Notes under the pieces: model-generated
The model's database searches: none
Seen by the model: only the letters and a program-made list of their open reading frames with translations
Told to the model about the DNA's origin: nothing
Source: CAWGLW01 sp963823525
GTDB taxonomy: Bacteria; Pseudomonadota; Gammaproteobacteria; Steroidobacterales; Steroidobacteraceae
Assembly (NCBI GenBank): GCA_963823525.1
Contig: CAWGLW010000006.1
Span: 930,001 to 994,000, forward strand
DNA length: 64,000 nt
Direction of reading: 5' to 3'
Part shown: piece after piece, positions 36,264 through 45,322 of the stretch
Position numbering within the stretch: the first letter of the stretch is position 1
Layout: each line of letters begins with the position of its first letter
Position numbers and translations under genes: made by a program

Positions 36264-37286
36264 TCAGCTCCAGAAACCCACCACGCGCTGCACCAGCCAG
36301 AACGCCGCCATTGATCCGACGAGATAGGCGACGGGCTTGCGCATCAGGCTTTCCGCGTGCCAGGGACCGGCCCTGGCCGCCTCGTGCCTGGGCAACAGGC
36401 GGCTGATGAGACTCAGCAACGCCACCACGGCCGCAATGAAGATCAACTGCCCCACCTCGACACCCACGTTGAAAAACAACAGCGCAACCGGGATGTCTTT
36501 CTGCGGCAGGCCGACCTCGCGCAGCGCGCCTGCGAAGCCGAAGCCGTGGAGCAGTCCGAACACGAAGGCAACGAGCCAGGGCTTGCGTGCCGTCAGGCTG
36601 GGCTTGCCCTGCGAGACGTGCAGTATCTCGACAGCGACGAACACGACACTCAGGGCGATGACCGCTTCTACCGGTGTCTGCGGAACGTTGACGAACCCAA
36701 GCGTCGCCGCGGCCAGCGTGATGCTGTGCGCCACGGTAAAAGCCGTGACCGTGGCGACGAGCCGCCTCCAGTCCCCAACCAGGAACAGCAGGGCCAGTAC
36801 GAACAACAGGTGATCGATGCCGAGCAGGATGTGTTCGACGCCGAGGCCCAGGTAGGTCTTCGCAACCTGCATGCTGCTGGGTGCGTCCACGACCTCGAAG
36901 GAGACGTGCTCGGGTGTGAGCCTTTCGGTCTGGGTCGTGCCATCGAACCGCTGCACACGTGCAAGCACATCGGTTCGGGTGGCGCTCAGACCATCGATTT
37001 CGATGTACTTTCCGGTCAGGCCACCGGGACATTCGGCGCGCCAGCGCTCGACATAGGCGCCGCCGACAAACGAAGTTGCTGCCGGAGCGCCCTGGCAGGA
37101 CTCGGGCAGCCGGACATAGAGCCCCAGTCGCATATCGCCGCGCGCCGGTACTTTCCAGAGGACGTCGTAGACACCCGCCTCGATTTCCCTGACCTCGAGA
37201 TAGCCGGGACGCACTTCATGGGCCTCAGCAAATGATGGCAACCAGCCCAGCGCCGCGACGAGCACCAGTAGGAGGCCTGCTCTCAC
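36264..37286 (-). CDS. HupE/UreJ family membrane protein with a periplasmic N-terminal domain
   Basis: A 340-residue protein with a signal peptide (cleavage after SFAEA) and an N-terminal periplasmic domain of about 140 residues beginning HEVRPGYLEVREIEAG. A C-terminal six-helix HupE/UreJ_2 domain follows. The metal-like motifs of that domain are clear: GVEHILLGIDHLLFV near 165, VAHSITLA near 195 and FGLLHGFGFAGAL near 255. HupE/UreJ proteins are nickel- or cobalt-linked permeases, but members without hydrogenase or urease neighbours, as here, have no proven role. The GTG start overlaps the PPIase stop (GTGA). Confidence 0.82.
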   Translation of the reverse strand: MRAGLLLVLVAALGWLPSFAEAHEVRPGYLEVREIEAGVYDVLWKVPARGDMRLGLYVRLPESCQGAPAATSFVGGAYVERWRAECPGGLTGKYIEIDGLSATRTDVLARVQRFDGTTQTERLTPEHVSFEVVDAPSSMQVAKTYLGLGVEHILLGIDHLLFVLALLFLVGDWRRLVATVTAFTVAHSITLAAATLGFVNVPQTPVEAVIALSVVFVAVEILHVSQGKPSLTARKPWLVAFVFGLLHGFGFAGALREVGLPQKDIPVALLFFNVGVEVGQLIFIAAVVALLSLISRLLPRHEAARAGPWHAESLMRKPVAYLVGSMAAFWLVQRVVGFWS

Positions 37287-38194
37287 GGCGTGTCCCCTGC
37301 GTCGGCCCAGGCCTTGCGTGCCTGCTTCAACTGCTCCCCGAGTTCGCCCTCGATGTTGACTTCATAGCGCCTGCGCAACTGATCGTAGAACGCGTCGCCG
37401 AGTTCCTGCTGTTGCTGGGCCTGCCATTCACGTACGACGATCGGCCGCACATCGTCCAGCGTCGGCATCGAACTCGCCTCACGGCCCGACACCTTGACCA
37501 GGTGCAGGCCGAAGCCGGACCGCACCGGGCCCATCCATTGTCCTACGGGCAACTCGTCGAGTTGCGCGGCGAAATCCTCACCGAAGGTTCGGGCAATCTC
37601 GCGCAGTGAAGCGGCCTCGAGACCAGGCGGCAGCAGCGAGGGGTCGCCGGCCTCCATCGGGTCGGCCCGGCCGCGCCCCGCACGAAGCTCCGTCAACAGC
37701 TTTTCGGCATCGGCGCCGGCACTGTCGCCCCGACGTTCGGTGCTCAGGAAGACCTGCCGGAAAGTGATCAATGCCGGATTGACGAATTTCTCGGGGTGCT
37801 CATCGAGATAGGCCTGCAGTTGTTCGTCGGTCGGCTCGATCGCCGAGGCAAAATCGTCCGAGATGAACTCGAGCTTCTGCCGGAGCCGCCGTCGGATCAC
37901 CGTATCGTCGCGGTCGAGACCCATCTCCACGGCTTCCCGGTAGAAGATTTCTTCCTTGACGAAATCATCGACCAGACCTGACAACTCCCGGGCGGTGGGG
38001 GGGCGCATCCAGGTTCGGGCGAAACTCTCGGCCAGTGCCTCGATACGCGCCTCGCTGACGACGATCTCCTTCGGCGCCAGGTCCCCATCGCCTCGAACGA
38101 AGTGGTAGAGCACGAACAGACCCGCGCCGATCAACAGGAAATGCAGCAACGGCTCGCGATACCAGGACGCGTCCCTGGCGGATGCTTCAGTCAC
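37283..38194 (-). CDS. Membrane-anchored PpiC-type peptidyl-prolyl cis-trans isomerase
   Basis: A 303-residue protein with one N-terminal signal-anchor helix (PLLHFLLIGAGLFVLYHFV). A SurA/PrsA-like helical region follows, then a parvulin-type domain near 140-260 (ITFRQVFLST, TFGEDFAAQLDELPVGQW and GFGLHLVKV). It probably folds or delivers envelope proteins on the periplasmic side. The GTG start has GGAG about nine bases upstream. Its stop overlaps the HupE/UreJ gene, and the DUF3604 gene lies 108 bases upstream on the same strand, so the three probably act together. Confidence 0.82.
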   Translation of the reverse strand: MTEASARDASWYREPLLHFLLIGAGLFVLYHFVRGDGDLAPKEIVVSEARIEALAESFARTWMRPPTARELSGLVDDFVKEEIFYREAVEMGLDRDDTVIRRRLRQKLEFISDDFASAIEPTDEQLQAYLDEHPEKFVNPALITFRQVFLSTERRGDSAGADAEKLLTELRAGRGRADPMEAGDPSLLPPGLEAASLREIARTFGEDFAAQLDELPVGQWMGPVRSGFGLHLVKVSGREASSMPTLDDVRPIVVREWQAQQQQELGDAFYDQLRRRYEVNIEGELGEQLKQARKAWADAGDTP

Positions 38195-38302
38195 GAAAGG
38201 CTTCTCCAGCTTGGCGCACCGGCGTTGCGCCGGAGCAGGACATTGATTCAGTTCATTTTTCCGGAATGGCCGGGCACGGACTGGACCGCGCCTGGCCGCA
38301 GG

Positions 38303-40189
38303 TCACGGGGTATACCAGATCGCGGAGGTATAGGCTCGCTCCTGGATCGTCATCGGCACCTCGGCCGGCAGTGTCAGATGGAAACGCTTGGCCTCATAGG
38401 CCGTCCAGCGGGGCGTCGGGATTTCGAGCACCCGCGCGTAATAGAAGGCACGCAGTCCCGGATCGAAGGCGGGATCTTTCCAGACCGTGCTCAGCTCAGA
38501 AGCACCAATCGAGTTGCTCCAGGACGCGTTCGCGACGTCCACCGTGTTCCCGACCGCCGGCAACTTACCGTCGGCGCCGGCCTCGCGATCGCCGGACCAG
38601 GCGACGTCATAGACTTTCTCGTGCAACACGCCCTCGGCGTCCATCCAGCCCTTGACGATCTGTACCCGGTCAAGATTTCCACTGTAAGGATCACGCATCG
38701 CCGAGACGAGGAAGCTGGGCGCCGCCCCAGGGGCTGCGGCCCTCAGGTCACCGCCCATGGGCACGCCCTTCGCGTACCCCGCCAGCGCGGGATCGCGCTC
38801 GTTCAGGTCGGCTGCAGAAAAATCCCATCCGCCAAAGAAACGCACGGTGATGCGTGTGCCGGTCGTGGCATAGGCTTCCTTTCGCTTCAGCGCGTCCCAG
38901 ATCGATTCACGCGTGTTCTCGGTCGCCCAGACTCCCGTGTAGCCACCAGCATTCATCTGCCAGCCCTTGAGCTCACCGAACTCGGACTCGATCACGGCAT
39001 GATCCCAGCGACCGGGCGAAGGCTCGACCCCCGTGTGTTTGCCAAAGAAGTTGTCTTCCTCGACTGCGGTCAGACCGGTGTGCGAATCGGTCGAACCGAC
39101 AAAGCCGTACTTGAACGGGTTGACACCGAGTTCGGCTTCGAGCTTGAGGCCCTGCTTGAGCGCCTCGCGCGCGTACTCACGCTCGATCATGCCAGGCTTC
39201 TTCGGCACGCCGACCAGGTTGCCGACATCCCAGGTCTCGAAGTCGGCGAACTCGTCATTCGGGGACAGCAACGGGTGGGTCTCGCCATCACCCTTGATCT
39301 GCGTGATTTCGTACATGGGCTCCCAGCGCGCGCGGGTCTGCGCCCAGTCCCGGGTCAGCGGATCGCCTTCGAACGTGTGCAGTGCAAACATCTTGCCGTT
39401 GGAAAGGTTGCCGTTATGCGGAATCGCGAGCACGGAACCGCCCGTGTCGGCCTCCCATTTCGCCATCCATTTCCACAACTCTTCCGGGTTCTCGGTCACG
39501 AAGGTCGTCAGCGGCAGCGCGTGATCCGCCTTGTCCTTTCCGTCGCGGAAAATCACGTTGCGGTGCAGGTTATCGCCGCCACCGGCGTTGCTGGTCCACT
39601 CGTAGCCGATCAGTGCCGTGAAACGGCCCGGTTCATTGTACTTCTCCATGATCGCGGTGTTCTTCAGCCAGACTTCCATGGCCAGCACCGGGTCTTTGAC
39701 GGCCGCCGGCAGCGAGTCATTGGACTGGGCGGCAATCAATTCAGCCGTTGCGGTCGGCCCCTGCCCGCTGTTCATCATGTCAGCCCAACGCCGCAGCGTC
39801 GGATCCTTCATCAGTTCGGGGTTTTCACCCTTGATCTCGAAAATCACACCGGCGCCGTCGGAGTGATCGGTGATGACCACCCAGTCCAGTGGACGCTTCA
39901 GCTTGACCGGCTCACCCAGTGAGGAGAGGATTTCGTCGCCGCGCGCGAAACGAAGCGCTTCCTCCGGGCCGAGTGTCGCGCCGAAACCGCCGGCATCGGC
40001 GGACCAGCCCGTGTGAAGATGCTGCTCGCCCCATAAGGGCCGGGTGGGATGAGTGTCGCCTGCGTACGGCGAAAAGCCGTACGGGCCCCTGGCCTCGGCC
40101 GCGTCGCTTGCCTGAGCCGCGGATACACCGAGCGCTGAGACGAGCGCCAGCGCCATGGCAACAGAAATCGTGGCGGAATTTGAGATCAT
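38303..40189 (-). CDS. Secreted DUF3604 protein (PHP-like metallohydrolase)
   Basis: A 628-residue exported protein with a Sec signal (cleavage near VSAAQA). It carries scattered metal-binding motifs like those of PHP-fold phosphoesterases: WGEQHLHTGWS near 50, VVITDHSDGAG near 97, AIPHNGNLS near 250 and FVGSTDSHTGL near 355. The C-terminal part includes RITVRFFGGWDF and YSGNLDRVQIVKGW. DUF3604 has no established substrate that I know. I start it at ATG 40189, where the signal begins. The sulfatases and PQQ enzyme nearby show that this cell exports many hydrolytic or oxidative enzymes. Confidence 0.82.
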   Translation of the reverse strand: MISNSATISVAMALALVSALGVSAAQASDAAEARGPYGFSPYAGDTHPTRPLWGEQHLHTGWSADAGGFGATLGPEEALRFARGDEILSSLGEPVKLKRPLDWVVITDHSDGAGVIFEIKGENPELMKDPTLRRWADMMNSGQGPTATAELIAAQSNDSLPAAVKDPVLAMEVWLKNTAIMEKYNEPGRFTALIGYEWTSNAGGGDNLHRNVIFRDGKDKADHALPLTTFVTENPEELWKWMAKWEADTGGSVLAIPHNGNLSNGKMFALHTFEGDPLTRDWAQTRARWEPMYEITQIKGDGETHPLLSPNDEFADFETWDVGNLVGVPKKPGMIEREYAREALKQGLKLEAELGVNPFKYGFVGSTDSHTGLTAVEEDNFFGKHTGVEPSPGRWDHAVIESEFGELKGWQMNAGGYTGVWATENTRESIWDALKRKEAYATTGTRITVRFFGGWDFSAADLNERDPALAGYAKGVPMGGDLRAAAPGAAPSFLVSAMRDPYSGNLDRVQIVKGWMDAEGVLHEKVYDVAWSGDREAGADGKLPAVGNTVDVANASWSNSIGASELSTVWKDPAFDPGLRAFYYARVLEIPTPRWTAYEAKRFHLTLPAEVPMTIQERAYTSAIWYTP

Positions 40190-40337
40190 CGTTTGCCCCT
40201 TGCCCTCCCGCGGTTCTTCGCGGCCCTTGTCCGTCGTCATTCAAAGGCTCGCCAGAACTCCGTCGGCGCAAGGCGCCGAGCGCCAAGACATGACGAACTG
40301 GCCGGGGATTTTAGTTTAGGAGCAGGCGCATTGCACG

Positions 40338-41600
40338 TCAGCGCAGACGCCGCACCGTCACGGGCAGGTGCTCGAAGCCCTTGACGAAGTTGGAGCGGAC
40401 CCGCACGGGTTCGCCGACCACTTCAATCATTTCGAAACGTTTCATGATCTCTTCCCAGGCGATGCGCAACTGCATCTCGGCGAGCCGGTTGCCCATGCAA
40501 CGGTGTATCCCGAAGCCGAAGGACAAGTGGTGGCGCGCCTTCGGCCGGTCGATGATGAACTCATCGGCCCGGTCAATGACTTCGTGGTCACGGTTGCCGG
40601 AGACGTACCACATCACGACCTTGTCATCCTTGCGAATGGTCTTGCCGCCGAGCTCCGTGTCCTCGGTCGCGCGGCGACGCATGTGGGCGAGCGGGGTCTG
40701 CCAGCGGATGATCTCCGAGACCATGTTCGGAATCAGGCCCGGGTTGTCACGGAGTTTCTGATACTCGGCCGGATTCTGGTTAAGTGCCAGCACGCCGCCG
40801 CTCAAGGAATTTCTCGTCGTGTCGTTTCCGCCGACGATGAGCAGCAGCAGATTGCCGAGGAACTCCATCGGTCGCGTGATGACATCGCGCGTGTCTTCGC
40901 TTCGCTGCAGCAGCGAGATCAGGTCGAAGCCCGATTCGTTGCCCGAGCGCTCACGCCACAGACCCATGAATGTCTCCAGGCAATCGGTCAGCCCGGCCAC
41001 GCGTTCTTGCTGTGTTACGGAGGTTCCGCCTGCGATTTCCGGTGTGGCCGTCGCCAGATCGGACCAGTAGGTCAGCTTGCGGCGGTCCTCGAACGGAAAG
41101 TCAAACAGGGTCGCAAGCATCTGCGTGGTCAGCTCGATCGAGACTTTATCGACCCAGTCGAACGACTCACCTTCCGGCAATCCGTCCAGTATCTGCGCAA
41201 CGCGCTGCCGGATGACAGGTTCGAGTGTCGCGAGGTTGGCTGGCGCGACGACCGGCTGGACCGCTGCGCGTTGAACGTCGTGCTTCGGGGGATCCATAAA
41301 GATGAAATTGTCGAATTGCAGCTCATCGATGAGATCACCAATCACGATCGTTGGCGACGACGAGAATATCCTGTGGTGCGTGTCAACGTAGACGATGTCG
41401 TTGAAACGCGTAATCGACCAGAAGGGCCCGAACGGGCTGTCGGCCAGGTAGTGCACCGGATCTTCGCGTCGCAGTCGGGCGAAGTACGGCTGCCAGCTGT
41501 CATTCTGGAACAGCCGCGGATCGCTGACGTCAAGCTGATCGATCGGCACCGTCCCGGCATCCGGGATCGGGCCGCTGTGGATTCTGACTGAGTCGTTCAT
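40338..41600 (-). CDS. CYP153-family cytochrome P450 alkane/fatty acid omega-hydroxylase
   Basis: A 420-residue soluble P450. The haem-ligand loop is FGFGIHRCMGNRLAEMQLR near 360-378, the I-helix reads IVGGNDTTRNSLSGG near 255 and the K-helix ExxR is EIIRW near 290. These stretches, together with PVHYLADSPFGPFWS near 45 and MDPPKHDVQRAAVQ near 100, match CYP153 proteins, which hydroxylate the terminal carbon of medium-chain alkanes, alcohols or fatty acids. GAGGA precedes the ATG. A ferredoxin gene lies 32 bases upstream on the same strand and should be its electron donor. No ferredoxin reductase is present in the window. Confidence 0.88.
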   Translation of the reverse strand: MNDSVRIHSGPIPDAGTVPIDQLDVSDPRLFQNDSWQPYFARLRREDPVHYLADSPFGPFWSITRFNDIVYVDTHHRIFSSSPTIVIGDLIDELQFDNFIFMDPPKHDVQRAAVQPVVAPANLATLEPVIRQRVAQILDGLPEGESFDWVDKVSIELTTQMLATLFDFPFEDRRKLTYWSDLATATPEIAGGTSVTQQERVAGLTDCLETFMGLWRERSGNESGFDLISLLQRSEDTRDVITRPMEFLGNLLLLIVGGNDTTRNSLSGGVLALNQNPAEYQKLRDNPGLIPNMVSEIIRWQTPLAHMRRRATEDTELGGKTIRKDDKVVMWYVSGNRDHEVIDRADEFIIDRPKARHHLSFGFGIHRCMGNRLAEMQLRIAWEEIMKRFEMIEVVGEPVRVRSNFVKGFEHLPVTVRRLR

Positions 41601-41632
41601 TCTGCTGTCCTCTCGCGCGCGATCGTCGGTTG

Positions 41633-41953
41633 CTACATCTGGTATTCGGGCAGGCGCAGGACCAGGCCGTCCAGCGCTTCGGTGATCTCGATCTGGCAGC
41701 ACAGGCGGGAGCTGGCCTGGCGCTCGGGGCGCATATCCAGCATGGCCTCCTCCATCTCGTCGGGTCTGCCCACCGCGTCGAGCCAGCGCTCGTCCACGTA
41801 CACATGGCAGGTACCGCAGGCGCAGGCTCCGCCGCAGTCGGCATCAATGCCACTCACCATGTTGTCCGTCGCGGCCTGCATGACGGATTCACCAGGCTCG
41901 GCATCTACCACACGCTCTGCGCCCGTGAAATCGATGAAGGTCACTTTAGGCAT
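41633..41953 (-). CDS. Adrenodoxin-type [2Fe-2S] ferredoxin
   Basis: A 106-residue ferredoxin with the cluster-binding pattern CGGACACGTC near 40-49 and the fourth cysteine in RLCCQIEIT near 85. The sequence PEYQM at the C-terminus is typical of the class that serves bacterial P450s. AGGAG precedes the ATG. It lies directly upstream of the CYP153 gene in the same operon and should pass electrons to it. It lacks a dedicated reductase partner nearby. Confidence 0.9.
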   Translation of the reverse strand: MPKVTFIDFTGAERVVDAEPGESVMQAATDNMVSGIDADCGGACACGTCHVYVDERWLDAVGRPDEMEEAMLDMRPERQASSRLCCQIEITEALDGLVLRLPEYQM

Positions 41954-41998
41954 GGGGTTCTCCTGCGTTACCTGCGAGCCATTCCTGGACGCAGCGGC

Positions 41999-43495
41999 TC
42001 AGTCGGCCGCGTGCGGCGGACGCCTGTCGCGCCACGGTATTGCCTGCTCGAGCTGCGCAGCCAGCCGGAAAAGCACCGCTTCCTGGCCAACCGCCGACGT
42101 GAACAGCGTGCCCATCGGCAGGCCGTCATCGGTCCAATGCAGGGGCAGACTCATCGACGGCTGCCCTGTGACATTGGCAATCATCGTGTAGGGCGCGATT
42201 TCGAACGTGGGCCGAAAGGCATCCAGTATCTTTTCGCGTTGACTCAAAAGAGCCGGCCCCGGCAGTGCAGCCAGCACCTTCAATGCCTGGCGCTGGCCCT
42301 TGGAAACCTGCAGCGCACCGATCTCCAGCGGCGGGGCGCCCACCGTGGGCGTCAGCAGCACGTCGTACTCCGACGTCCAGCTCAGCCACTGTCGCGCGAA
42401 GATCTGCATCGCCCACAGTGCCTCGCTGAGGTCCGCGGCGGAGAGGGCCTCGCCCATCTTGTTGAGGAGCCAGGTTGCTGTCTCCACGTCGCTACTGGAT
42501 GCCGCATGCCCCACCAGTGTCATGGCCAGTCGCACCGTCGCAGCGATCTCGGCGGAAATCAGTGTCGCAAAATGGTCGATGAACTGCTCCGGATCGAGCG
42601 GCAAGCGGACTTCTTCGAGGTCGTGACCGAGGCGCGCCAGAGACGCAGTGATTTCCAGCAACGACTTGCGATTTTCTTCATGCAACCGCGTTCCGAGGCC
42701 GGAGTCGAAGCTGAATCCGATACGCAGTCGACCCGGATCGCGACGCGTCTCCTCGAGAAAGGGTCCCTCGCCGGCCGGCAGTTGCAGCAGCTGCCCGGGA
42801 TAACCGCCTGCGCAGGCGTCCAGCAGTGCGGCACTGTCGCGAACCGAGCGGGTCACGGCGTGTTCACAGATAAATCCGAACCAAAGGTCGGGCGCCTGCG
42901 GACCGGAGGGTACGCGTCCCCTGCTCGGCTTGAGCCCGACCAGTCCGCAATTGGACGCTGGCGTGCGAATCGATCCTCCGCCGTCGTTCGCGTTTGCCGC
43001 CGGGACGATTCGTGCGGCGACGGCCGCCGCCGATCCGCCGCTGGAACCGCTCGGACTGCGTTCGAGGTTCCAGGGATTGTGGGTCGGCCCGAACAATTCA
43101 GGCTCGGTCACATTGGAAACGCCAAATTCGGGCGTGTTGGTCTTACCAAAAATGACCAGACCAGCTTGCCGATATCGGCGCGTCAGTTCCTCGTCCTGCG
43201 GTGGGACGTAGTCTTTATAGAGGCGCGAGCCGCTGCGCATCGGCTCACCTGCGTAGGCCGTCATCAGGTCCTTGATCAGGAAAGGCACGCCGCTGAACGG
43301 TCCTGCCGGCAAGCCTTCTGCGATCGCCGCGCGAGCTGGCCCCTCCATGAGGTGAATGACGGCGTTTATTTTCGGATTGACCGCAGCGGTGCGAGACAGC
43401 GCCTCGTCGAGCAACTCGGTCGCCGAAACCTGCCCTTCGCTGACCAGTGCCGCCAGCCCCAGTGCATCGTATTCACCGTATTCGTGAAACCCCAT
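41999..43495 (-). CDS. Amidase signature family hydrolase
   Basis: A 498-residue amidase with the Ser-Ser-Lys triad region: Lys in PFLIKDLMT near 80, and the glycine- and serine-rich GSSGGSAAAVAARIVP near 157 followed by NDGGGSIRTPAS. C-terminal segments (TPTVGAPPL, NVTGQPSMSLPL) are typical. It hydrolyses an amide of unknown identity; GatA, aryl acylamidase or cyclic amide hydrolase roles cannot be separated by eye, and the absence of gatC/gatB neighbours argues against GatA. ATG 43495 is chosen because a GGGGGG run precedes it and the reading upstream has no support. It is 45 bases upstream of the ferredoxin gene. Confidence 0.87.
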   Translation of the reverse strand: MGFHEYGEYDALGLAALVSEGQVSATELLDEALSRTAAVNPKINAVIHLMEGPARAAIAEGLPAGPFSGVPFLIKDLMTAYAGEPMRSGSRLYKDYVPPQDEELTRRYRQAGLVIFGKTNTPEFGVSNVTEPELFGPTHNPWNLERSPSGSSGGSAAAVAARIVPAANANDGGGSIRTPASNCGLVGLKPSRGRVPSGPQAPDLWFGFICEHAVTRSVRDSAALLDACAGGYPGQLLQLPAGEGPFLEETRRDPGRLRIGFSFDSGLGTRLHEENRKSLLEITASLARLGHDLEEVRLPLDPEQFIDHFATLISAEIAATVRLAMTLVGHAASSSDVETATWLLNKMGEALSAADLSEALWAMQIFARQWLSWTSEYDVLLTPTVGAPPLEIGALQVSKGQRQALKVLAALPGPALLSQREKILDAFRPTFEIAPYTMIANVTGQPSMSLPLHWTDDGLPMGTLFTSAVGQEAVLFRLAAQLEQAIPWRDRRPPHAAD

Positions 43496-43590
43496 TCTTC
43501 CCCCCCAACAGATTTGGCGCCGATCCGTTCGCACGCGCGCCGGCCCGGGGACATCCACGCCCCCAAGCCAGCCCTGGAATAATCAGACGC

Positions 43591-43977
43591 TCAGTTGTTC
43601 CTGGCGCCCTGTTCTACCCAACGTCTGATCGTCTCGATCTGTTGCTGAGACAGCGCAGGGGCACCGGCGTGCGGCATCTTTATTGCCGGGTCAGCGCGCC
43701 CCTCGATGAGCATGACCAGGGCGCTGCTCAATGGATCGCCAGCCAGCACGACAGGACCGTACTTCGTGCCGGCCATCAATGAGGCGTAGTCTCCGACCCC
43801 GAAGCCGCTGGCTTCATAGCCCAGTTGTCCCGGCATATGACAGGACTGACAGTATTGTTCGAGCAGTGGCGCCACATCCTTCGCATAACTGACCTGCGGC
43901 GGCTCAGGTGCGCAACCACTCATAAGCGCCGCACAGCCGAGCATTGCGGAAAACCCGTTACGAAACATTGAGTTCAT
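43591..43977 (-). CDS. Small c-type cytochrome lipoprotein
   Basis: A 128-residue protein with a lipoprotein signal (lipobox MSGC, position about 21) and one haem motif, CQSCHMPG, near 42. IKMPHAGAPALSQQQIETIRRWVEQGA at the C-terminus, here only partly cited, matches PSCyt1/cytochrome-c-like proteins that carry electrons in the periplasm. AGGGGG precedes the ATG. It lies 95 bases upstream of the amidase. A natural partner would be one of the alcohol dehydrogenases in this window, but none is adjacent. Confidence 0.8.
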   Translation of the reverse strand: MNSMFRNGFSAMLGCAALMSGCAPEPPQVSYAKDVAPLLEQYCQSCHMPGQLGYEASGFGVGDYASLMAGTKYGPVVLAGDPLSSALVMLIEGRADPAIKMPHAGAPALSQQQIETIRRWVEQGARNN

Positions 43978-44049
43978 CACGCCCCCTTTGGAACTCGCCC
44001 GTCGATCAAACTGTGCCTCGCCGACGCTGCCGGCAATCCGATGTTCTAC

Positions 44050-44523
44050 CTAAGCCGGCCGATGCCCGGGTTGCCGGTGTGGGTTGGGACGTCGCACCCC
44101 TCCTGACAGATCGTCCTGCAACGCCCTGAGGTCTTCCCAGCGATTCGCAGCGGCCAGCGCGGCCTGCTCTGCCCAGGTCGACGGATTAGCGATCTTGAAA
44201 CGGCTCCCGCCCCGATCCAGCAGATCCTGGATGGATGGCTCACTCATCGCCGCAAGCCGGGCAAAACTGAGCACCCCGTTGGCACGCAGATACGTCGCGA
44301 TGGCCGGGCCGATTCCTTCGATAATCTCCAGGTTCTCTGGACCGGAAACCACGAATCCTGCACGCCGCGCGACCGAACAGTCGATCGTGGTTTCATCGGC
44401 TGACCGCGGCTCCGACCCGACAATTGAGGTCCCGTTGTCCGGGTCGAACCGGCTGTTGAAGAAAGCGTGAGCCAGCCAGCCGGCCAGCCCACCGAGCAAG
44501 AAACCCCCGACGCAGGCGAACAC
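44050..44523 (-). CDS. Membrane-anchored helix-hairpin-helix-like protein
   Basis: A 157-residue protein with one N-terminal membrane helix (VGGFLLGGLAGWLAHAFF), a polar linker and a C-terminal domain of about 75 residues. The domain has LEIIEGIGPAIATYLRANGV (helix-hairpin-helix with GIGP), then FARLAAM and PSTWAEQAALAAANRWEDLRALQ, as in domains often attached to bacterial envelope proteins. GTG 44523 is preferred over the TTG two codons upstream because the GGGGGGG run lies six bases before it. The role of this domain in membrane proteins is unknown; nucleic acid binding is possible from the fold but not shown. Confidence 0.68.
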   Translation of the reverse strand: MFACVGGFLLGGLAGWLAHAFFNSRFDPDNGTSIVGSEPRSADETTIDCSVARRAGFVVSGPENLEIIEGIGPAIATYLRANGVLSFARLAAMSEPSIQDLLDRGGSRFKIANPSTWAEQAALAAANRWEDLRALQDDLSGGVRRPNPHRQPGHRPA

Positions 44524-44590
44524 GGTCAACCCCCCCTTCCGTGGTCGTGACGCAGGCGCTTATTTTAGCAGGGATCGCGGGCAGTGCCTG

Positions 44591-45205
44591 TCAACGGGTT
44601 GCCGTGACGATACGCCGGAAACTCAGGTTGATCCGTTCGCCAATGTGTACGCTCGATTTCGGAATACTGTGTAACCAGTTGTGCTGGGTAGAGCCGTACA
44701 TCAGCAGCAGGCTGCCGTCGCCCAGCCGCTGTTCAGCGGTCTCTGCCTTGCGGCGCCGGTGCTTCAGGCGGAAGCGCCGCACTGCACCGAGCGACACTGA
44801 AGCAATGCAGGGGTCGCGCCCGAGTTCCGGTTCGTCATCGGAATGCCAGCCCATGCCGTCGCGCTCGTCGCGGTAGAGATTGAGCAGTACGCCGTTGAAA
44901 GCACAGCCCGAAAGGCGCGTCACGCGCTCGCGCACCATTTGGAGTGTGTCGGTCCACGGCTGCGGGTCGTGCCTGGTACCGGAGTAGGCATAACTCGCCA
45001 TCGGATCCCCGTACCACGCGACCAGTCGTGGCACCGGCCGGCGCCGGCCAAAGATCAGCACCTCTTCGCGCTGCCAGGCGACCGTATCGCGCAGGCACCC
45101 GAACAGTTCCGCCGATTCGGTGCCCGTAAATGCCTGAGGCCAGTACCGGGCAGCGCCTTCAAGCAGGGCGATATCAGTGAAGCAGTTGCTGGTCGCAGGA
45201 TTCAA
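44591..45205 (-). CDS. alkB: AlkB-type Fe(II)/2-oxoglutarate DNA dealkylase
   Basis: A 204-residue dioxygenase that reverses N-alkyl damage in DNA or RNA by oxidative demethylation. Iron ligands and cosubstrate residues are visible: WHSDDE (HxD) near 134, the distal His in QHNWLHSI near 177 and the 2OG arginines in RINLSFR near 190. GVLLNLYRDERDGMGWH is the typical AlkB lead-in. The only start in frame is TTG 45205, without a clear ribosome site, so the N-terminus is uncertain. It ends 67 bases before the HhH membrane protein. Confidence 0.87.
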   Translation of the reverse strand: MNPATSNCFTDIALLEGAARYWPQAFTGTESAELFGCLRDTVAWQREEVLIFGRRRPVPRLVAWYGDPMASYAYSGTRHDPQPWTDTLQMVRERVTRLSGCAFNGVLLNLYRDERDGMGWHSDDEPELGRDPCIASVSLGAVRRFRLKHRRRKAETAEQRLGDGSLLLMYGSTQHNWLHSIPKSSVHIGERINLSFRRIVTATR

Positions 45206-45322
45206 TAGTGTTTCAGATCGGCTTCGCGTGCCCGCGCAGGCGCACGCATCGCTCCCGATGATGACAGAGGCAGGAGACTATACCGCCCGGCCCGTTGCCC
45301 TGACGACGCGGAAGGTGGCGCC

